A DNA stretch of 64,000 bases from Bradyrhizobium oligotrophicum S58 (GTDB lineage Bacteria; Pseudomonadota; Alphaproteobacteria; Rhizobiales; Xanthobacteraceae): assembly GCF_000344805.1 (NCBI RefSeq), contig NC_020453.1, forward strand, positions 2,170,001-2,234,000. The letters are read 5' to 3'. Below, piece after piece: positions 36,327 through 45,690 of this stretch (the stretch's first letter is position 1; each line of letters opens with the position of its first letter). The translations under genes and the position numbers were made by a program. Under the pieces are notes generated by a model, which worked only from the letters and a program-made list of their open reading frames with translations, had not been told where the DNA came from and did no database searches.

Positions 36327-37220
36327 ATGGTCGAGATCGACGTCGCGGCTGTCGTGAGATCATGCACTCCGGGTGCCGTCCGCCTGACGATGCTGTGCGC
36401 GGCGCTCGGCCTGTCGGGCTGCGCCACGGCGCCGATGACGCAGAGCGGCGCGCTCGCATCCTATCAGTCGCTGGCGGAGTCGAACGGCGTGCTCGCCAAG
36501 TCGCTGCTCAACGTCGACAAGGACAATGTGCTGGCGGCGCAGACCGTGCGCATCATGCCGACATCGTTCTCGGGCGAGGCCGGCGCGGTGCTGACGGAGC
36601 AGCAGCGGCAGCTCGTGGCCAATGCCGTCGATCGCGCGCTGTGTCTCAATCTGAGTGAACGCCTCACGGTCGTGGCGCCCAATCAGAGGGCCGATTTGAC
36701 GACCCGCACCTTCATCACCCAGGCGACGCCGACCGATCCGGTCGCCGCCGGCGCGTCCAAGGTCGTGTCGGCTGTGCCCGGCGCGCTCGGCGTTCCCGTC
36801 CCGGTGCCGCGGCTGCCGATCGGGCTCGGCAGTCTCAGCGTCGAAGCCGAGGCGCTCGACCGCAAGGGCCGCCAGCAGGCCGCGATGGTGTGGGCGCGCG
36901 GCGCCAACTCGTTCACCAACTCGCCGGTGCTGTCCCAGGCCGGCGATGCCTACGATCTGGCAAGCTCCTTCAGCGCCGATTTCGGCCAGATGCTGGTGAC
37001 CGGCGAGACCCCGTTCGGCAAGGCCCCGAAGCTGCCGTCGATCGCACGGATCGGGGCGGCCCTCGGCGGCAAGCCGAAGAACGCCGCCTGCGAGGCGTTC
37101 GGCCGGGATCCCGGTGTCATCGGCATGGTCGCGAACCGTCTCGGCGCCCCGCCGGAATGGGTCGACAAGGGCGCGGCGGCAAAGGATGCACAGGCGAGCA
37201 CGCAGATGGCGAAGCAGTAG
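36327..37220 (+). CDS. Lipoprotein, DUF3313-like
   Basis: The 297-residue product has a lipoprotein signal: hydrophobic LTMLCAALGLSGCAT, with the lipidated cysteine at about residue 32. The start at ATG 36327 places a charged stretch ahead of it; an ATG at 36390 just before the hydrophobic core is also credible. The mature part holds YQSLAESNGVLAKSLLNVDK, VDRALCLNLSERLTVV and SLSVEAEALDRKGRQQAAMVWARGANSF, which recalls DUF3313 outer-membrane lipoproteins of unknown role. It seems to be monocistronic. Confidence 0.75.
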   Translation: MVEIDVAAVVRSCTPGAVRLTMLCAALGLSGCATAPMTQSGALASYQSLAESNGVLAKSLLNVDKDNVLAAQTVRIMPTSFSGEAGAVLTEQQRQLVANAVDRALCLNLSERLTVVAPNQRADLTTRTFITQATPTDPVAAGASKVVSAVPGALGVPVPVPRLPIGLGSLSVEAEALDRKGRQQAAMVWARGANSFTNSPVLSQAGDAYDLASSFSADFGQMLVTGETPFGKAPKLPSIARIGAALGGKPKNAACEAFGRDPGVIGMVANRLGAPPEWVDKGAAAKDAQASTQMAKQ

Positions 37221-37346
37221 CGGCGCGGACGAATATCGTGCGAGGCCTCCATCCGAGGGGCTGTGTTCAATGGCAGTCGGTTGAGTAGCCGATAGCTCGC
37301 TCTCACTTCTGCTCATGAGGTGTTCAAAGCTTGCGGCTTGCTCGGT

Positions 37347-37484
37347 GCACCTCGCCCCGCTTGCGGGGAGAGGTCGGATTGCATCGAAAGATGCAATCCG
37401 GGTGAGGGGGTACAGTTCTCACCACGAACACTTCCCGCGCGTCTGCCCCTCAACCCTCTCCCCGTGAAGAACGGGGAGAGGGAG
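37347..37484. repeat. CCCCGCTTGCGGGG/CTCTCCCC nested repeat
   Basis: The element repeats the words of 16823-16970 (cctcgccccgcttgcggg, ggattgcatcgaaagatgca, a gggtgagggggtacag spacer, then ctctccccgtgaagaacg). It fills the interval 37221-37545 between the convergent lipoprotein and MacB genes; no gene is seen there. Confidence 0.7.
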
Positions 37485-37545
37485 CGCCCTGCCGTTGCTG
37501 CGACGAATCGACTCTCTCTTCCTTAGCGCTCATCGACGCCTCGAC

Positions 37546-39507
37546 CTACTCCCTCGCCAGCGCGATCGCAGGATCTAGCCGCGAGGCGCTGCGGGCGGGC
37601 ATGTAGCCGAAGCCGATGCCGATCGCCATCGAGGTGACGGCGGCGCCGACCATGGCGAGCGGCGAGTAGATCAGCTGGAAGCCGACATCGAGCGCGTTGA
37701 AGACCGTGCCGAAGCCGACCGCGAGCGCAAGGCCCAGCGCGCCGCCCAGCAGACACACCAGCACGGCCTCGATCAGGAACTGCATCAGGATGTCGCTGCG
37801 CCGCGCGCCGACCGCCATGCGCACGCCGATCTCGCCGACGCGCTCGGACACCGACACCAGCATGATGTTCATGACGCCGATGCCGCCGACCAAGAGCGAG
37901 ATCACGGCGATGGCCGCCACCAGCAGGGTCAGCACCTGCGTCGTGCTCTCGACGGTCTTGCGGATGTCGTCGGTATTGAGCACGAAGAAGTCCTTGGTGT
38001 TGTGCCGCTCCGTCAGCAGCGCCGTCGCGGCGCGCTCGGCCGCTGCCATCGGCGTCGCCTCATCGACGCGGACGCTGATGCTGCGTAGCACCTGGTTGCC
38101 GAGGAAGCGGGCCTGCACCGTCGTGTAGGGAAGGTACACGATCGGGGTGGAGCTGGAGCCGAACCCGGCCTGCTGCTGCTTGGTGACGCCGACGATGCGG
38201 CAGGGCACCTTGCCGATCAGGATCACGCTGCCGAGCGGGCTGACGTCCGAATCGGGAAACAGCGCCTTGCGCGCATTGTCGTCGATCACGGCATCCTGGG
38301 CGTAGGAGCGCACGGTGTCGGCATCGAGATAGCTGCCTTCCGCGAGCTCGGTGTTCTTGACGCGGAAATACTGCTCGCCGACGCCGGAGATCTGGGCACT
38401 GACCTCGATGGCGCCGAACCGCAGCGTGCTGGTGGTCGAGACCGTCGGCGAGATCGCATCCACATAGGGCTGCTGGGCCATGACCTTGGCATCCGCGAGC
38501 ACGAGCGTCCTGATCTTGCTGGAACGGGTGTCGCCGAAATCCTTGCCTGGAAAGAATTCCAGCGTGTTGGTGCCGAGCCGGTTGATGTTCTCCAGCACCC
38601 GCGCCTGCGAGCCGCGGCCGAGCGCCAGCACCATGACGACGGAGGCGACGCCGATGATGATGCCGAGCATGGTGAGGAAGGCGCGCAGCCGGTGCGCATT
38701 CATCGCGAGCAGCGCCATCCGCGTCGCCTCGCGGAAGCGGTCGAGATGACTGCGCCACCATGACGGCGCCGGCGATCCGGCGCCCTCGATCGCAGCGTCG
38801 GCCGCCGGCTCGGGCGTGCGTGGATTTGGCTTGTCCGAAATGACGCGGCCGTCCTGGAGCTCGATGATGCGGCGTGCGCGCTGCGCGACGCCGGCGTCAT
38901 GCGTGACGATGATGACCGTGCGGCCGGAGGCGCTGATCTCGTCGAGGATGCGCAACACCTCCTCGCCGCTGGCGCGGTCGAGCGCGCCGGTCGGCTCGTC
39001 GGCGAGGATCACGTCGGGATCGTTGACAAGCGCGCGGGCGATCGAGACCCGCTGCTGCTGGCCGCCTGAGAGCTGCCCCGGCCGGTGGTCGGTGCGGCTG
39101 CCCATGCCGAGCCGCTGCAGCAGCGCCTCGGCCTTGCGACGGCGCGTGGCCGGGCCAAGCCCCGCGTAGACGGCAGGCACTTCGGTATTCTCGGTGGCGG
39201 TGAGCTCGCCGAGCAGATGATAGCGCTGGAAGATGAAGCCGAAATGCTCGCGTCGCAGCGCGGCCAGCTCGTCCGGATCGAGCGAGCCCATTTCGCGTCC
39301 GGCGATCCGGTAGCTGCCGGACGTCGGGCGATCCAGGCAGCCGAGGATGTTCATCAGCGTCGACTTGCCGGAGCCGGACTGACCGATGATCGCGACCATC
39401 TCGCCGCGCGCGATCTGGATGTCGACGCCGCGTAGCGCGTGGACGGTGCCTTCGCCGGACGCGTAGCGCCGCCCGACATTCTGCAGGTCGATCAGCATCT
39501 CCGTCAT
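37546..39507 (-). CDS. macB: MacB-like ABC transporter (ATPase and permease)
   Basis: The 653-residue product joins an N-terminal ATPase to a four-helix MacB permease. Walker A is GQSGSGKST, the signature LSGGQQQR, Walker B VILADEPTGALD. After a linker around 225-265, the first helix (FLTMLGIIIGVASVVMVLAL) precedes a large periplasmic domain, and three helices at the end include the FtsX-type VLTLLVAAIAVISLLVGGIGVMNIMLVSVSERVGEIGVRMAVGA. MacB works as a mechanotransmission ATPase driving efflux of antibiotics, siderophores or peptides through MacA and a TolC-like channel. Its ATG at 39507 overlaps the stop of macA by one base. Confidence 0.95.
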   Translation of the reverse strand: MTEMLIDLQNVGRRYASGEGTVHALRGVDIQIARGEMVAIIGQSGSGKSTLMNILGCLDRPTSGSYRIAGREMGSLDPDELAALRREHFGFIFQRYHLLGELTATENTEVPAVYAGLGPATRRRKAEALLQRLGMGSRTDHRPGQLSGGQQQRVSIARALVNDPDVILADEPTGALDRASGEEVLRILDEISASGRTVIIVTHDAGVAQRARRIIELQDGRVISDKPNPRTPEPAADAAIEGAGSPAPSWWRSHLDRFREATRMALLAMNAHRLRAFLTMLGIIIGVASVVMVLALGRGSQARVLENINRLGTNTLEFFPGKDFGDTRSSKIRTLVLADAKVMAQQPYVDAISPTVSTTSTLRFGAIEVSAQISGVGEQYFRVKNTELAEGSYLDADTVRSYAQDAVIDDNARKALFPDSDVSPLGSVILIGKVPCRIVGVTKQQQAGFGSSSTPIVYLPYTTVQARFLGNQVLRSISVRVDEATPMAAAERAATALLTERHNTKDFFVLNTDDIRKTVESTTQVLTLLVAAIAVISLLVGGIGVMNIMLVSVSERVGEIGVRMAVGARRSDILMQFLIEAVLVCLLGGALGLALAVGFGTVFNALDVGFQLIYSPLAMVGAAVTSMAIGIGFGYMPARSASRLDPAIALARE

Positions 39508-40784
39508 CACGGGCCTCCGGGCGGCGGCATCGTGGTTCGCTTCGCGCTCTCCTCGGGCGCCGATATCACGACCCGCTCGCCTTCGTGCAGGCCGGATTCC
39601 ACCTCGGCCCTGATCTTGTTGTTGAGGCCGATCCGCACCGCGCGTTTTTGCAGCGTGCCCGCGCCATCGAGCACGCGGACGTTATAGCTGCCGTCCGCAT
39701 TGGCATTGCCCAGGGCCGACGAGGCGATCGTCGGCACCTTCCGCGCTTCGCCGAGCAGGATGTGGACCTCGGCCGTCATGTAGGTCATCAGCCGCCCCTC
39801 GGGATTGGCGACATCGAACACGCCGTTGTAGTAGATCGCCGACGACGTCGAGGACGACGACGTGCTGCTGCTCGATGTCGTGGTCGAGCTCGAGGAGAAG
39901 CTCGAATCGCTCTTGATCGATTCCGGCGCCGGCTCGATATATCCGAGCGTGGCCTGGTAGCGGTGATCGGGGTCGCCGAGGATGGTGAAATAGATGTTCT
40001 GTCCCGGCCGGACCCTGACGACGTCGGCCTCGGAGATTTCCACGCGCACGGTCATGGTCTCGACCTGGCCGAGCACGACGATGGTCGGCGCCGACTGCAC
40101 CGCATTCACGGTCTGGCCCTGCTGGGTGACGATCGACAGCACGGTGCCGTCGATCGGCGCGGTAATCTTGGTGTAGCCGAGATTGACGCGTGCGGTCTCG
40201 ATCGCCACCTCTGCCTCGACGATCTGCGCATCGAGTTGCGCGATCTGGGCCTGGGTCTGCTTGGCGGTCGCCTCGGCGCTGTCGTAGTCGGCACGCGACG
40301 ACGCCTTCTGCGCCAGCGTGACCTGCTGCCGCGCCAGATTCGCCTCGGCCAGCGCCAGGGTGGCGACCTTCTCGTCACGCTGGGCCCGCACGCTGCGCAG
40401 GCTCGCCTCGTTGGTGCGCAGCGTGTTCTGTTGCGTCAACGAATCGATCTCGGCGATGAGATCACCGGCCCTGACCTTCTGTCCGAGCTTGACGTTGAGC
40501 GCGACCAGCCGCCCCGATGCCTGCGCGCCGACCGCCACCAGCTTGACGGGCTTCAGCGTGCCGGTGGCGAGCACGGTCTGCTCGATGTCGCCGATCGTGA
40601 CCGGCGCCGTCACCAGATTGGCGTTGGGATTGCTCGTGAACCGGGTGACGAGCAGGACCGCGAGCGCGAGCGCGACAAGCAGGCCGATGATCAGCACAAG
40701 CCGGCGGCGCGGCCGCTTCGGCTTCGGCGCGATGCTGTCCTCCGTCGCGACCGGTCGGGGGATGTGGGGCAGGGGTGCGTTCAT
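39507..40784 (-). CDS. macA: Periplasmic adaptor, MacA/HlyD family, with serine-rich insertion
   Basis: The 425-residue product has one N-terminal helix (LVLIIGLLVALALAVLLV), then the lipoyl/hairpin/barrel layout of membrane fusion proteins: VLATGTLKPVKLVAVGAQASGRLVALNVKLGQKV, a coiled-coil hairpin (about 110-190) and ITAPIDGTVLSIVTQQGQTVN. An unusual run of about 25 Ser and Thr residues (DNA 39841-39912) interrupts the membrane-proximal part before YYNGVFDVANPEGRLMTYM. It connects MacB with the outer membrane channel. It begins 16 bases after the upstream nodT-type gene. Confidence 0.93.
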   Translation of the reverse strand: MNAPLPHIPRPVATEDSIAPKPKRPRRRLVLIIGLLVALALAVLLVTRFTSNPNANLVTAPVTIGDIEQTVLATGTLKPVKLVAVGAQASGRLVALNVKLGQKVRAGDLIAEIDSLTQQNTLRTNEASLRSVRAQRDEKVATLALAEANLARQQVTLAQKASSRADYDSAEATAKQTQAQIAQLDAQIVEAEVAIETARVNLGYTKITAPIDGTVLSIVTQQGQTVNAVQSAPTIVVLGQVETMTVRVEISEADVVRVRPGQNIYFTILGDPDHRYQATLGYIEPAPESIKSDSSFSSSSTTTSSSSTSSSSTSSAIYYNGVFDVANPEGRLMTYMTAEVHILLGEARKVPTIASSALGNANADGSYNVRVLDGAGTLQKRAVRIGLNNKIRAEVESGLHEGERVVISAPEESAKRTTMPPPGGP

Positions 40785-40800
40785 CGTATCACTTGGGGAT

Positions 40801-42276
40801 TCACCTGGTCTCGACGGTCTGCATCAGATGCGGGCCGGTGCTGTTGTCGACGATTTCGGGCACCGAGCTGTCGATTGCTCCCCTCCAACCGCCGCCCAGC
40901 GCCTTGGCCAGCGCCACGTAGTTCTTTGCCAGAGTGGCACGGCTCGCGAGCAGGCTGTCCTCGGCGGTGAATTGCGAGCGCTCGGCATCGAGCACGTCGA
41001 GGAACGTGCTGGAGCCGGTCTGGTAGAGTGAGCGCGACAGCCGCGCGGCCTCGCCATAGCGCCGCGCCGATTCGCTCAGGCTGCGAATGCGGATGCGCTC
41101 CTGGCCGAGGCTGACGATGGCGTTCTCGACGTCTTCGAGCGCGCTCAGCACGGCGCTGCGCCAGGCGACGTGGTATTCGTCGCGCTGCGCCTCGGCGACC
41201 TCGACGGCGGCCAGCAGCTTGCCGCCATTGAAGATCGGTACCGACAGGCTCGGTCCGATCGACCAGCCGATCGTCGAGCTCTTGCCGAGATCGCCGAGCT
41301 TGAGCGCCGTGGTCGACACCGTGCCGGTCAGGCTGACATCCGGGTACAGCGCCGCGGTCGCCTGTCCGATCTTGGCCGTGAACTGCGCGAGCTGCCGCTC
41401 CGCCTTGCGGACGTCGGGACGCATCACCAGCACGTCGGCCGGGATGCCCTTCGGCAGCGGCAGGCGCGGCGTTGGGATCGGCGTCGCGCGGGCGAGCGTC
41501 TGGCCGAGCGCGGTCGGGTCGCGGCCGAGCAGGACGCCGAGCCGGTGCACGGCCTGCTGATAGCTGCTCTCATAGGTCGGAATGGTCGCTTCGGTGCTGG
41601 CGGCGAGCGCGCTCGCCTTGGCGGTGTCGACGGCGGAGGCCGAGCCGGCATTCTGCTTGCGCTCGGTCAGTGCCGCGGTCTCGCGTTGCGAGGCCGCGGT
41701 GCGCCGGGCCAGCGCCGCACGCGCCTGATAGGCACGCGCATCGATGTAGTTGGAGGCGACGTCGCCGATCAGCGTGAGCAGGGTCGCCCGTAGATCGTCC
41801 TCGGCGGCGTCGACGCCGTAGCTTGCGGCTTCGACAGCGCGGCGGTTGGCGCCGAACAGATCCAGCTCCCAGCTCGAATCGAAGCCGGCCTGGTACTGGC
41901 TGTAGGTGCTCGGCGCGATGGCGATGCCGCTCGTCGAGCTGCCGGCGCTGCGGCTCTCCGTCGCCGTGCCCGTGCCGCTGATGGATGGAAACAGCGCGCC
42001 GACGGCTTGGCGCTGCGTCGCCCGCGCCTCGCGGATGCGCGCCTTGGCGGCGGCGACGTCGAGATTGCCGGCCACCGCTTCGCCGATCAGCTGATCGAGC
42101 AGGCCATCGCCGAGGTTGCGCCACCAATACGCGAGCTTCAGCGACTGCGCCGGCTGGTTGCGGTCGCTGCTCCAACGTTTCGGCACGCCGAAATCCGGCG
42201 TCACGTAATCGGGGCCGACAGCGCAGCCGGTGAGCAGCGGGGTCGCGAGACAGAGGGCGAGCAATACGGGCTTCAC
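40801..42276 (-). CDS. Outer membrane efflux lipoprotein, NodT family
   Basis: The 491-residue product is a TolC-like channel protein of the NodT/RND-OMF group. The N-terminus MKPVLLALCLATPLLTGCAVGPDYVTP has a lipobox with the modified cysteine at 18 and the GPDYxxP motif found in these channels. Two repeats of long helices and short strands follow (for example ELDLFGANRRAVEAASYGVDAAEDDLRATLLTLIGDVASNY). It starts with GTG at 42276. It is the first gene of a three-gene operon with macA and macB and supplies the channel. Confidence 0.93.
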   Translation of the reverse strand: MKPVLLALCLATPLLTGCAVGPDYVTPDFGVPKRWSSDRNQPAQSLKLAYWWRNLGDGLLDQLIGEAVAGNLDVAAAKARIREARATQRQAVGALFPSISGTGTATESRSAGSSTSGIAIAPSTYSQYQAGFDSSWELDLFGANRRAVEAASYGVDAAEDDLRATLLTLIGDVASNYIDARAYQARAALARRTAASQRETAALTERKQNAGSASAVDTAKASALAASTEATIPTYESSYQQAVHRLGVLLGRDPTALGQTLARATPIPTPRLPLPKGIPADVLVMRPDVRKAERQLAQFTAKIGQATAALYPDVSLTGTVSTTALKLGDLGKSSTIGWSIGPSLSVPIFNGGKLLAAVEVAEAQRDEYHVAWRSAVLSALEDVENAIVSLGQERIRIRSLSESARRYGEAARLSRSLYQTGSSTFLDVLDAERSQFTAEDSLLASRATLAKNYVALAKALGGGWRGAIDSSVPEIVDNSTGPHLMQTVETR

Positions 42277-42506
42277 GGCGGGCTGATACTATCGCGGTTC
42301 GGAGGAGGCCGCGTCGGCCGGTCTGCCACGCCGCAGGTCTTCCCTGTTGATGTTTGTCTGATGTTCGAAGCCTAAGCTGGTTAACGATTGCCCGGGATTA
42401 AGTCGCGTCAAGAAATGTTTCCGCCTTAACAATACAGCTTACTTTCGCCACGATCGAACGCCGCTTCGGGCTGTTCTTTTCGACTCAAATCGACCATGTT
42501 CCGCGC
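42277..42506. promoter_or_regulatory. Divergent promoter region, efflux operon and two-component operon
   Basis: This 230-base interval separates the start of the minus-strand efflux operon from the plus-strand response regulator gene. It includes an A+T-richer part (gctggttaacgattgccc, ccgccttaacaatacagctt). Both promoters should be here, and by analogy with such divergent arrangements the regulator may bind within it. No defined operator is claimed. Confidence 0.45.
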
Positions 42507-43277
42507 ATGATGTCGTCACACGATACCGCCGTGACTCTGGATGCAAACATACCGGCTGCGGCGCGCATCCTATGCGTCGAAGATGACCGGGAGATTGCGG
42601 CGCTGCTGACCGAGCTGTTGCGGGAGCACGGCTTCGCGCCGCGCTTCGTGTCCTCTGCGGCCGCCATGAACGACCTCCTGCAGCGCGAGCAGGTCGATCT
42701 CATCATGCTCGACGTGATGCTGCCGGACGAGGACGGCATGAGCATCTGCCGCCGCCTGCGCCAGATCTCGACCGTGCCGATCATCATGGTGACCGCGAAG
42801 GGCGAGGATATCGACCGCATCCTCGGCCTCGAGCTCGGCGCCGACGACTACGTGGTGAAGCCGTTCAATCCGCGCGAGCTGGTGGCGCGCATCCGCGCGC
42901 TGCTGCGCCGATCGCAATTGCATCCCGCGCTCATCGCCGCGCGCCAGGCGCCGATGACCTTCGAGGGCTGGCGCATCGAGCCCGCGACGCGCACGCTGTT
43001 CGATCCCGACCGCGTCAAGATCACCCTGACCAGCGCCGAGTTCGACATCCTGCTGGCGTTCTGCCGCAACGCTGGCCGCGTGCTGTCGCGCGAGCAGCTG
43101 ATCGAGCTGGCGCATGGCGGGCAGGCCGGGCCGGTCGAGCGCAGCATCGACGTTCACATCAGCCGCATCCGCCAGAAGATCGAGCCCGGCGCCAAAAGCT
43201 GGACCCTGATCAAGACAGTGCGCCTCGGCGGCTACGTCTTCACGCCAAGAGTCGAGACCATCGATGATGCCAGATAG
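42507..43277 (+). CDS. OmpR-family response regulator, probable regulator of the efflux operon
   Basis: The 256-residue product has a receiver (ILCVEDDREIAALLTELLREHGF; phosphoacceptor D69 in LIMLDVMLPDEDG; YVVKPFNPREL) and an OmpR winged helix (SAEFDILLAFCRNAGRVLSREQLIEL, RSIDVHISRIRQKIEPG, VRLGGYVFTP). The following kinase gene overlaps it by 14 bases. Divergent placement next to nodT-macA-macB makes it the likely regulator of that pump. It resembles the regulator at 19221-19961 closely. Confidence 0.92.
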   Translation: MMSSHDTAVTLDANIPAAARILCVEDDREIAALLTELLREHGFAPRFVSSAAAMNDLLQREQVDLIMLDVMLPDEDGMSICRRLRQISTVPIIMVTAKGEDIDRILGLELGADDYVVKPFNPRELVARIRALLRRSQLHPALIAARQAPMTFEGWRIEPATRTLFDPDRVKITLTSAEFDILLAFCRNAGRVLSREQLIELAHGGQAGPVERSIDVHISRIRQKIEPGAKSWTLIKTVRLGGYVFTPRVETIDDAR

Positions 43278-44649
43278 ATCGATGACGCCAGATAGCAAGC
43301 CGTGCCCGCGCCTCGGCCTCACCACGCAGATCGTGACCTTGGCGTCGCTGTCGGTGCTGTTCGGCATGGTGCTGATGATCGCGGCGGCGCTGCTGTTCCT
43401 CGATCCGCCCGACGAGCAGGAATCGCCGGCCTATGGCATCGCGCGCGTGGCCGAGGCGGTGCACTTCGTGCGCGCCGCGAACGATCCGGTCGCCGTCGAC
43501 AGCAGCCTGTCGAGCCTGCGCAGCTCGGGCATCCAGGTCGAGCTGGTGCCGCTGACCGCGCTCACGCTGCTCGATAAGCCCGTCAGGAATGTGCCATGGA
43601 CCTCGCGGCTGGCCCGCCGTCAGCTCAGCGTGCTGCGGGACGTCACCCTGCTCCACGGCGTCAGCTATGGCGCGGCGCCGCCGACCCAGATCATCGTCCA
43701 GGTCGACGGCGAGCGCGCGCTGGTGTTCGACGACGTGCCGCGCCTCGACTTCTGGTCGATGGTGCTGAAGCCGACGGCGGTGTTCCTGTTCCTCATCCTG
43801 ATCCTCGGCGTGCTGCTGTCGATCTACGCGGCGCGCGCGATCATCCGGCCGCTGTCGGAGATGGCGCGCGCGGCGGCGGCGTTCGGTCGCTCGCCGGCCG
43901 CGCAGGAGCCGCTGAGCCGGCGTGGCCCCCGTGAGATCGCCCAGGTCGCCGAGGCGCTGAGCGAGATGCAGGCGCGCATCCGCGCGCTGCTCGACGACCG
44001 CACGCGGATGCTGGCCGCCATCAGCCACGACCTGCGCACGCCGCTGACGCGGCTGCGGCTGCGTTCGGAGCGGATCGGGCAGGGCGACATGCGCAACGCG
44101 ATGCTGCGCGACATCGACCAGGTCAGCCGCATGCTCGACGAGACGCTCGATTATCTGCGCGACGACACCAAGGCCGAGCAGCCGGCGCGGATCGAGCTGT
44201 CGAGCCTGCTCGAGACGATCTGCTGCGACTTCGCCGATGTCGGCCACGCCGTCAGCTATGACGGGCCGCAGCGCCTGGTCTGCGAGGGCCGGGCGCGGGC
44301 GCTGTCGCGCGCCGTCACCAACGTGGTCGAGAACGCCGTCAAGCATGGCAGCGAGGTCATCGTCAGCCTGTCGGCGCCGGCCGACGGCATGATCGCGATC
44401 GAGGTCGCCGATGACGGCCCGGGCATTCCGCAGGCGCTGCAGGCGCGCGCGCTGGAGCCGTTCGTCAAGCTCGACCAGGCGCGCTCGGCCGGCGGCTTCG
44501 GCCTCGGCCTGTCGATCGCGCAGGAGATCATGAAGAAGCATGATGGCGGCATCGCGCTGATGCCGAACGCGCCGCACGGCCTGCGGGTGCGGCTGTCGCT
44601 GCCGCTGCGCCTCGCGATGCCTGCAGCGATCCCAGCCAAGGTGGCTTGA
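43264..44649 (+). CDS. Sensor histidine kinase, HAMP type
   Basis: The 461-residue product has membrane helices at about 21-46 and 171-192 flanking a periplasmic sensor of some 120 residues, then HAMP and the kinase core. The H-box is MLAAISHDLRTPLTRLRLRSERI with H255; N, G1 and G2 boxes are VTNVVENAVKHGSEV, VADDGPGIPQAL and GGFGLGLSIAQEI. It should phosphorylate the regulator translated just before it. The cue may be a pump substrate or envelope stress; no direct evidence is available. Confidence 0.92.
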   Translation: MMPDRSMTPDSKPCPRLGLTTQIVTLASLSVLFGMVLMIAAALLFLDPPDEQESPAYGIARVAEAVHFVRAANDPVAVDSSLSSLRSSGIQVELVPLTALTLLDKPVRNVPWTSRLARRQLSVLRDVTLLHGVSYGAAPPTQIIVQVDGERALVFDDVPRLDFWSMVLKPTAVFLFLILILGVLLSIYAARAIIRPLSEMARAAAAFGRSPAAQEPLSRRGPREIAQVAEALSEMQARIRALLDDRTRMLAAISHDLRTPLTRLRLRSERIGQGDMRNAMLRDIDQVSRMLDETLDYLRDDTKAEQPARIELSSLLETICCDFADVGHAVSYDGPQRLVCEGRARALSRAVTNVVENAVKHGSEVIVSLSAPADGMIAIEVADDGPGIPQALQARALEPFVKLDQARSAGGFGLGLSIAQEIMKKHDGGIALMPNAPHGLRVRLSLPLRLAMPAAIPAKVA

Positions 44650-44673
44650 GCTTGCACGATCGCAAAGCACAGA

Positions 44674-44690
44674 CCCGCCGTGTCGGCGGG
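44674..44690. terminator. Hairpin between convergent genes
   Basis: The arms cccgccg and cggcggg are exact complements with a three-base loop, extended by partial pairing of cagac and ggctg outside. It lies between the kinase stop (44649) and the DUF2147-gene stop (44719), a natural place for a bidirectional terminator. There is no T-run. Confidence 0.45.
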
Positions 44691-44718
44691 GCTGTGGGCG
44701 CGGGTGAAGCGACGGGGG

Positions 44719-45495
44719 TCAGCTGACGCGCTTCCAGGTCTGGCCGCCGCAGAACAGGCCGCCGAAGGCACAACCCTGGACCCGCAGCGTGTTCGGATTC
44801 CTCAGCACGACGGTGGAGTCGTAGTTGCCGCCGCCATCCGGATCATGGATGCGGCCGACCCATTTGCTGTCCTTAGGCTTCATGTTGATCAGGATCTTCT
44901 CGCGCGTCTTCTCGGCAAAGCCGCAGATGTTGGCGCCGCATGGCTCGATCACGACATTGCCCTTGCCGCCTTCGGTCGCCCACAGGCCGAGCGGCGAGGT
45001 CGGGTCGGCCGCCGGCGCCGGCTGTGCGGCGGGCGCGGCAGCGGTGGTCGCAACGGGAGCCGGAGCCGGTGCGACGGCGGCCGGCAGCGGCGGCGCGACT
45101 GTCGCGGTCGCTGCGACCGGGGCCGGCGGCACCGGCAGTTGCGCCGTCGCAGCCGGTGCGACTGGTGCGGGTGCTGCGGCCGGCGGCGGCGTGGCAGGTG
45201 TCGTGGCGATCGGCACGGGCGCGTTGACGACCGGTGGAGGTGCAACGGGCGTGGCCGCAGCCGGGGCTGACGCTGCGGGCGCGCTGCTCGCCGCCGCATC
45301 GTCGTCGTCGAGCTTTGCCGATTTCAGCCCGCTGAGATCGACGCCGGAGACCTGCAGGCATGACAGCGACTGACAGTTGCGGGGCACGGTGACGCGGATC
45401 TTGTGGCCGTCGAAGTCGAAGGCGATCGAGCTGCCGGCCTGCGCGGTGCCGCTCGCGATCAGAATGGCTGCAGCGGCGAGATACACGGTCTTCAT
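44719..45495 (-). CDS. Secreted DUF2147-domain protein with Ala/Pro-rich linker
   Basis: The 258-residue product has a signal peptide (MKTVYLAAAAILIASGTAQA), a short N-terminal domain with CQSLSCLQV, and a roughly 100-residue Ala/Pro/Val-rich spacer. The C-terminal domain (about 172-258) matches DUF2147: GLWATEGGKGNVVIEPCGANICGFA, SKWVGRIHDPDGGGNYDSTVVL, LRVQGCAFGGLFCGGQTWKRV. DUF2147 proteins are exported beta-barrel-like domains of unknown function, sometimes linked to envelope adaptation. The ATG at 45495 matches the signal peptide. Confidence 0.85.
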   Translation of the reverse strand: MKTVYLAAAAILIASGTAQAGSSIAFDFDGHKIRVTVPRNCQSLSCLQVSGVDLSGLKSAKLDDDDAAASSAPAASAPAAATPVAPPPVVNAPVPIATTPATPPPAAAPAPVAPAATAQLPVPPAPVAATATVAPPLPAAVAPAPAPVATTAAAPAAQPAPAADPTSPLGLWATEGGKGNVVIEPCGANICGFAEKTREKILINMKPKDSKWVGRIHDPDGGGNYDSTVVLRNPNTLRVQGCAFGGLFCGGQTWKRVS

Positions 45496-45690
45496 GGATT
45501 GAGCTCCCTCGGGACGGCGTCGTAAACCTGAGGGGAACTCTAGGCGCACGTGGTGGCGCCATCTGTGACGAAGGTCACAGCCGTCGGAAGCCATGTTAGA
45601 AGATGACTTCTCTGAAGATGATGGAGCGGCGCGACGGCATGCCGCCGGGCCGACCGCAGCTCGTCAGCTCTCAAAATCGGATGGTGGTGA

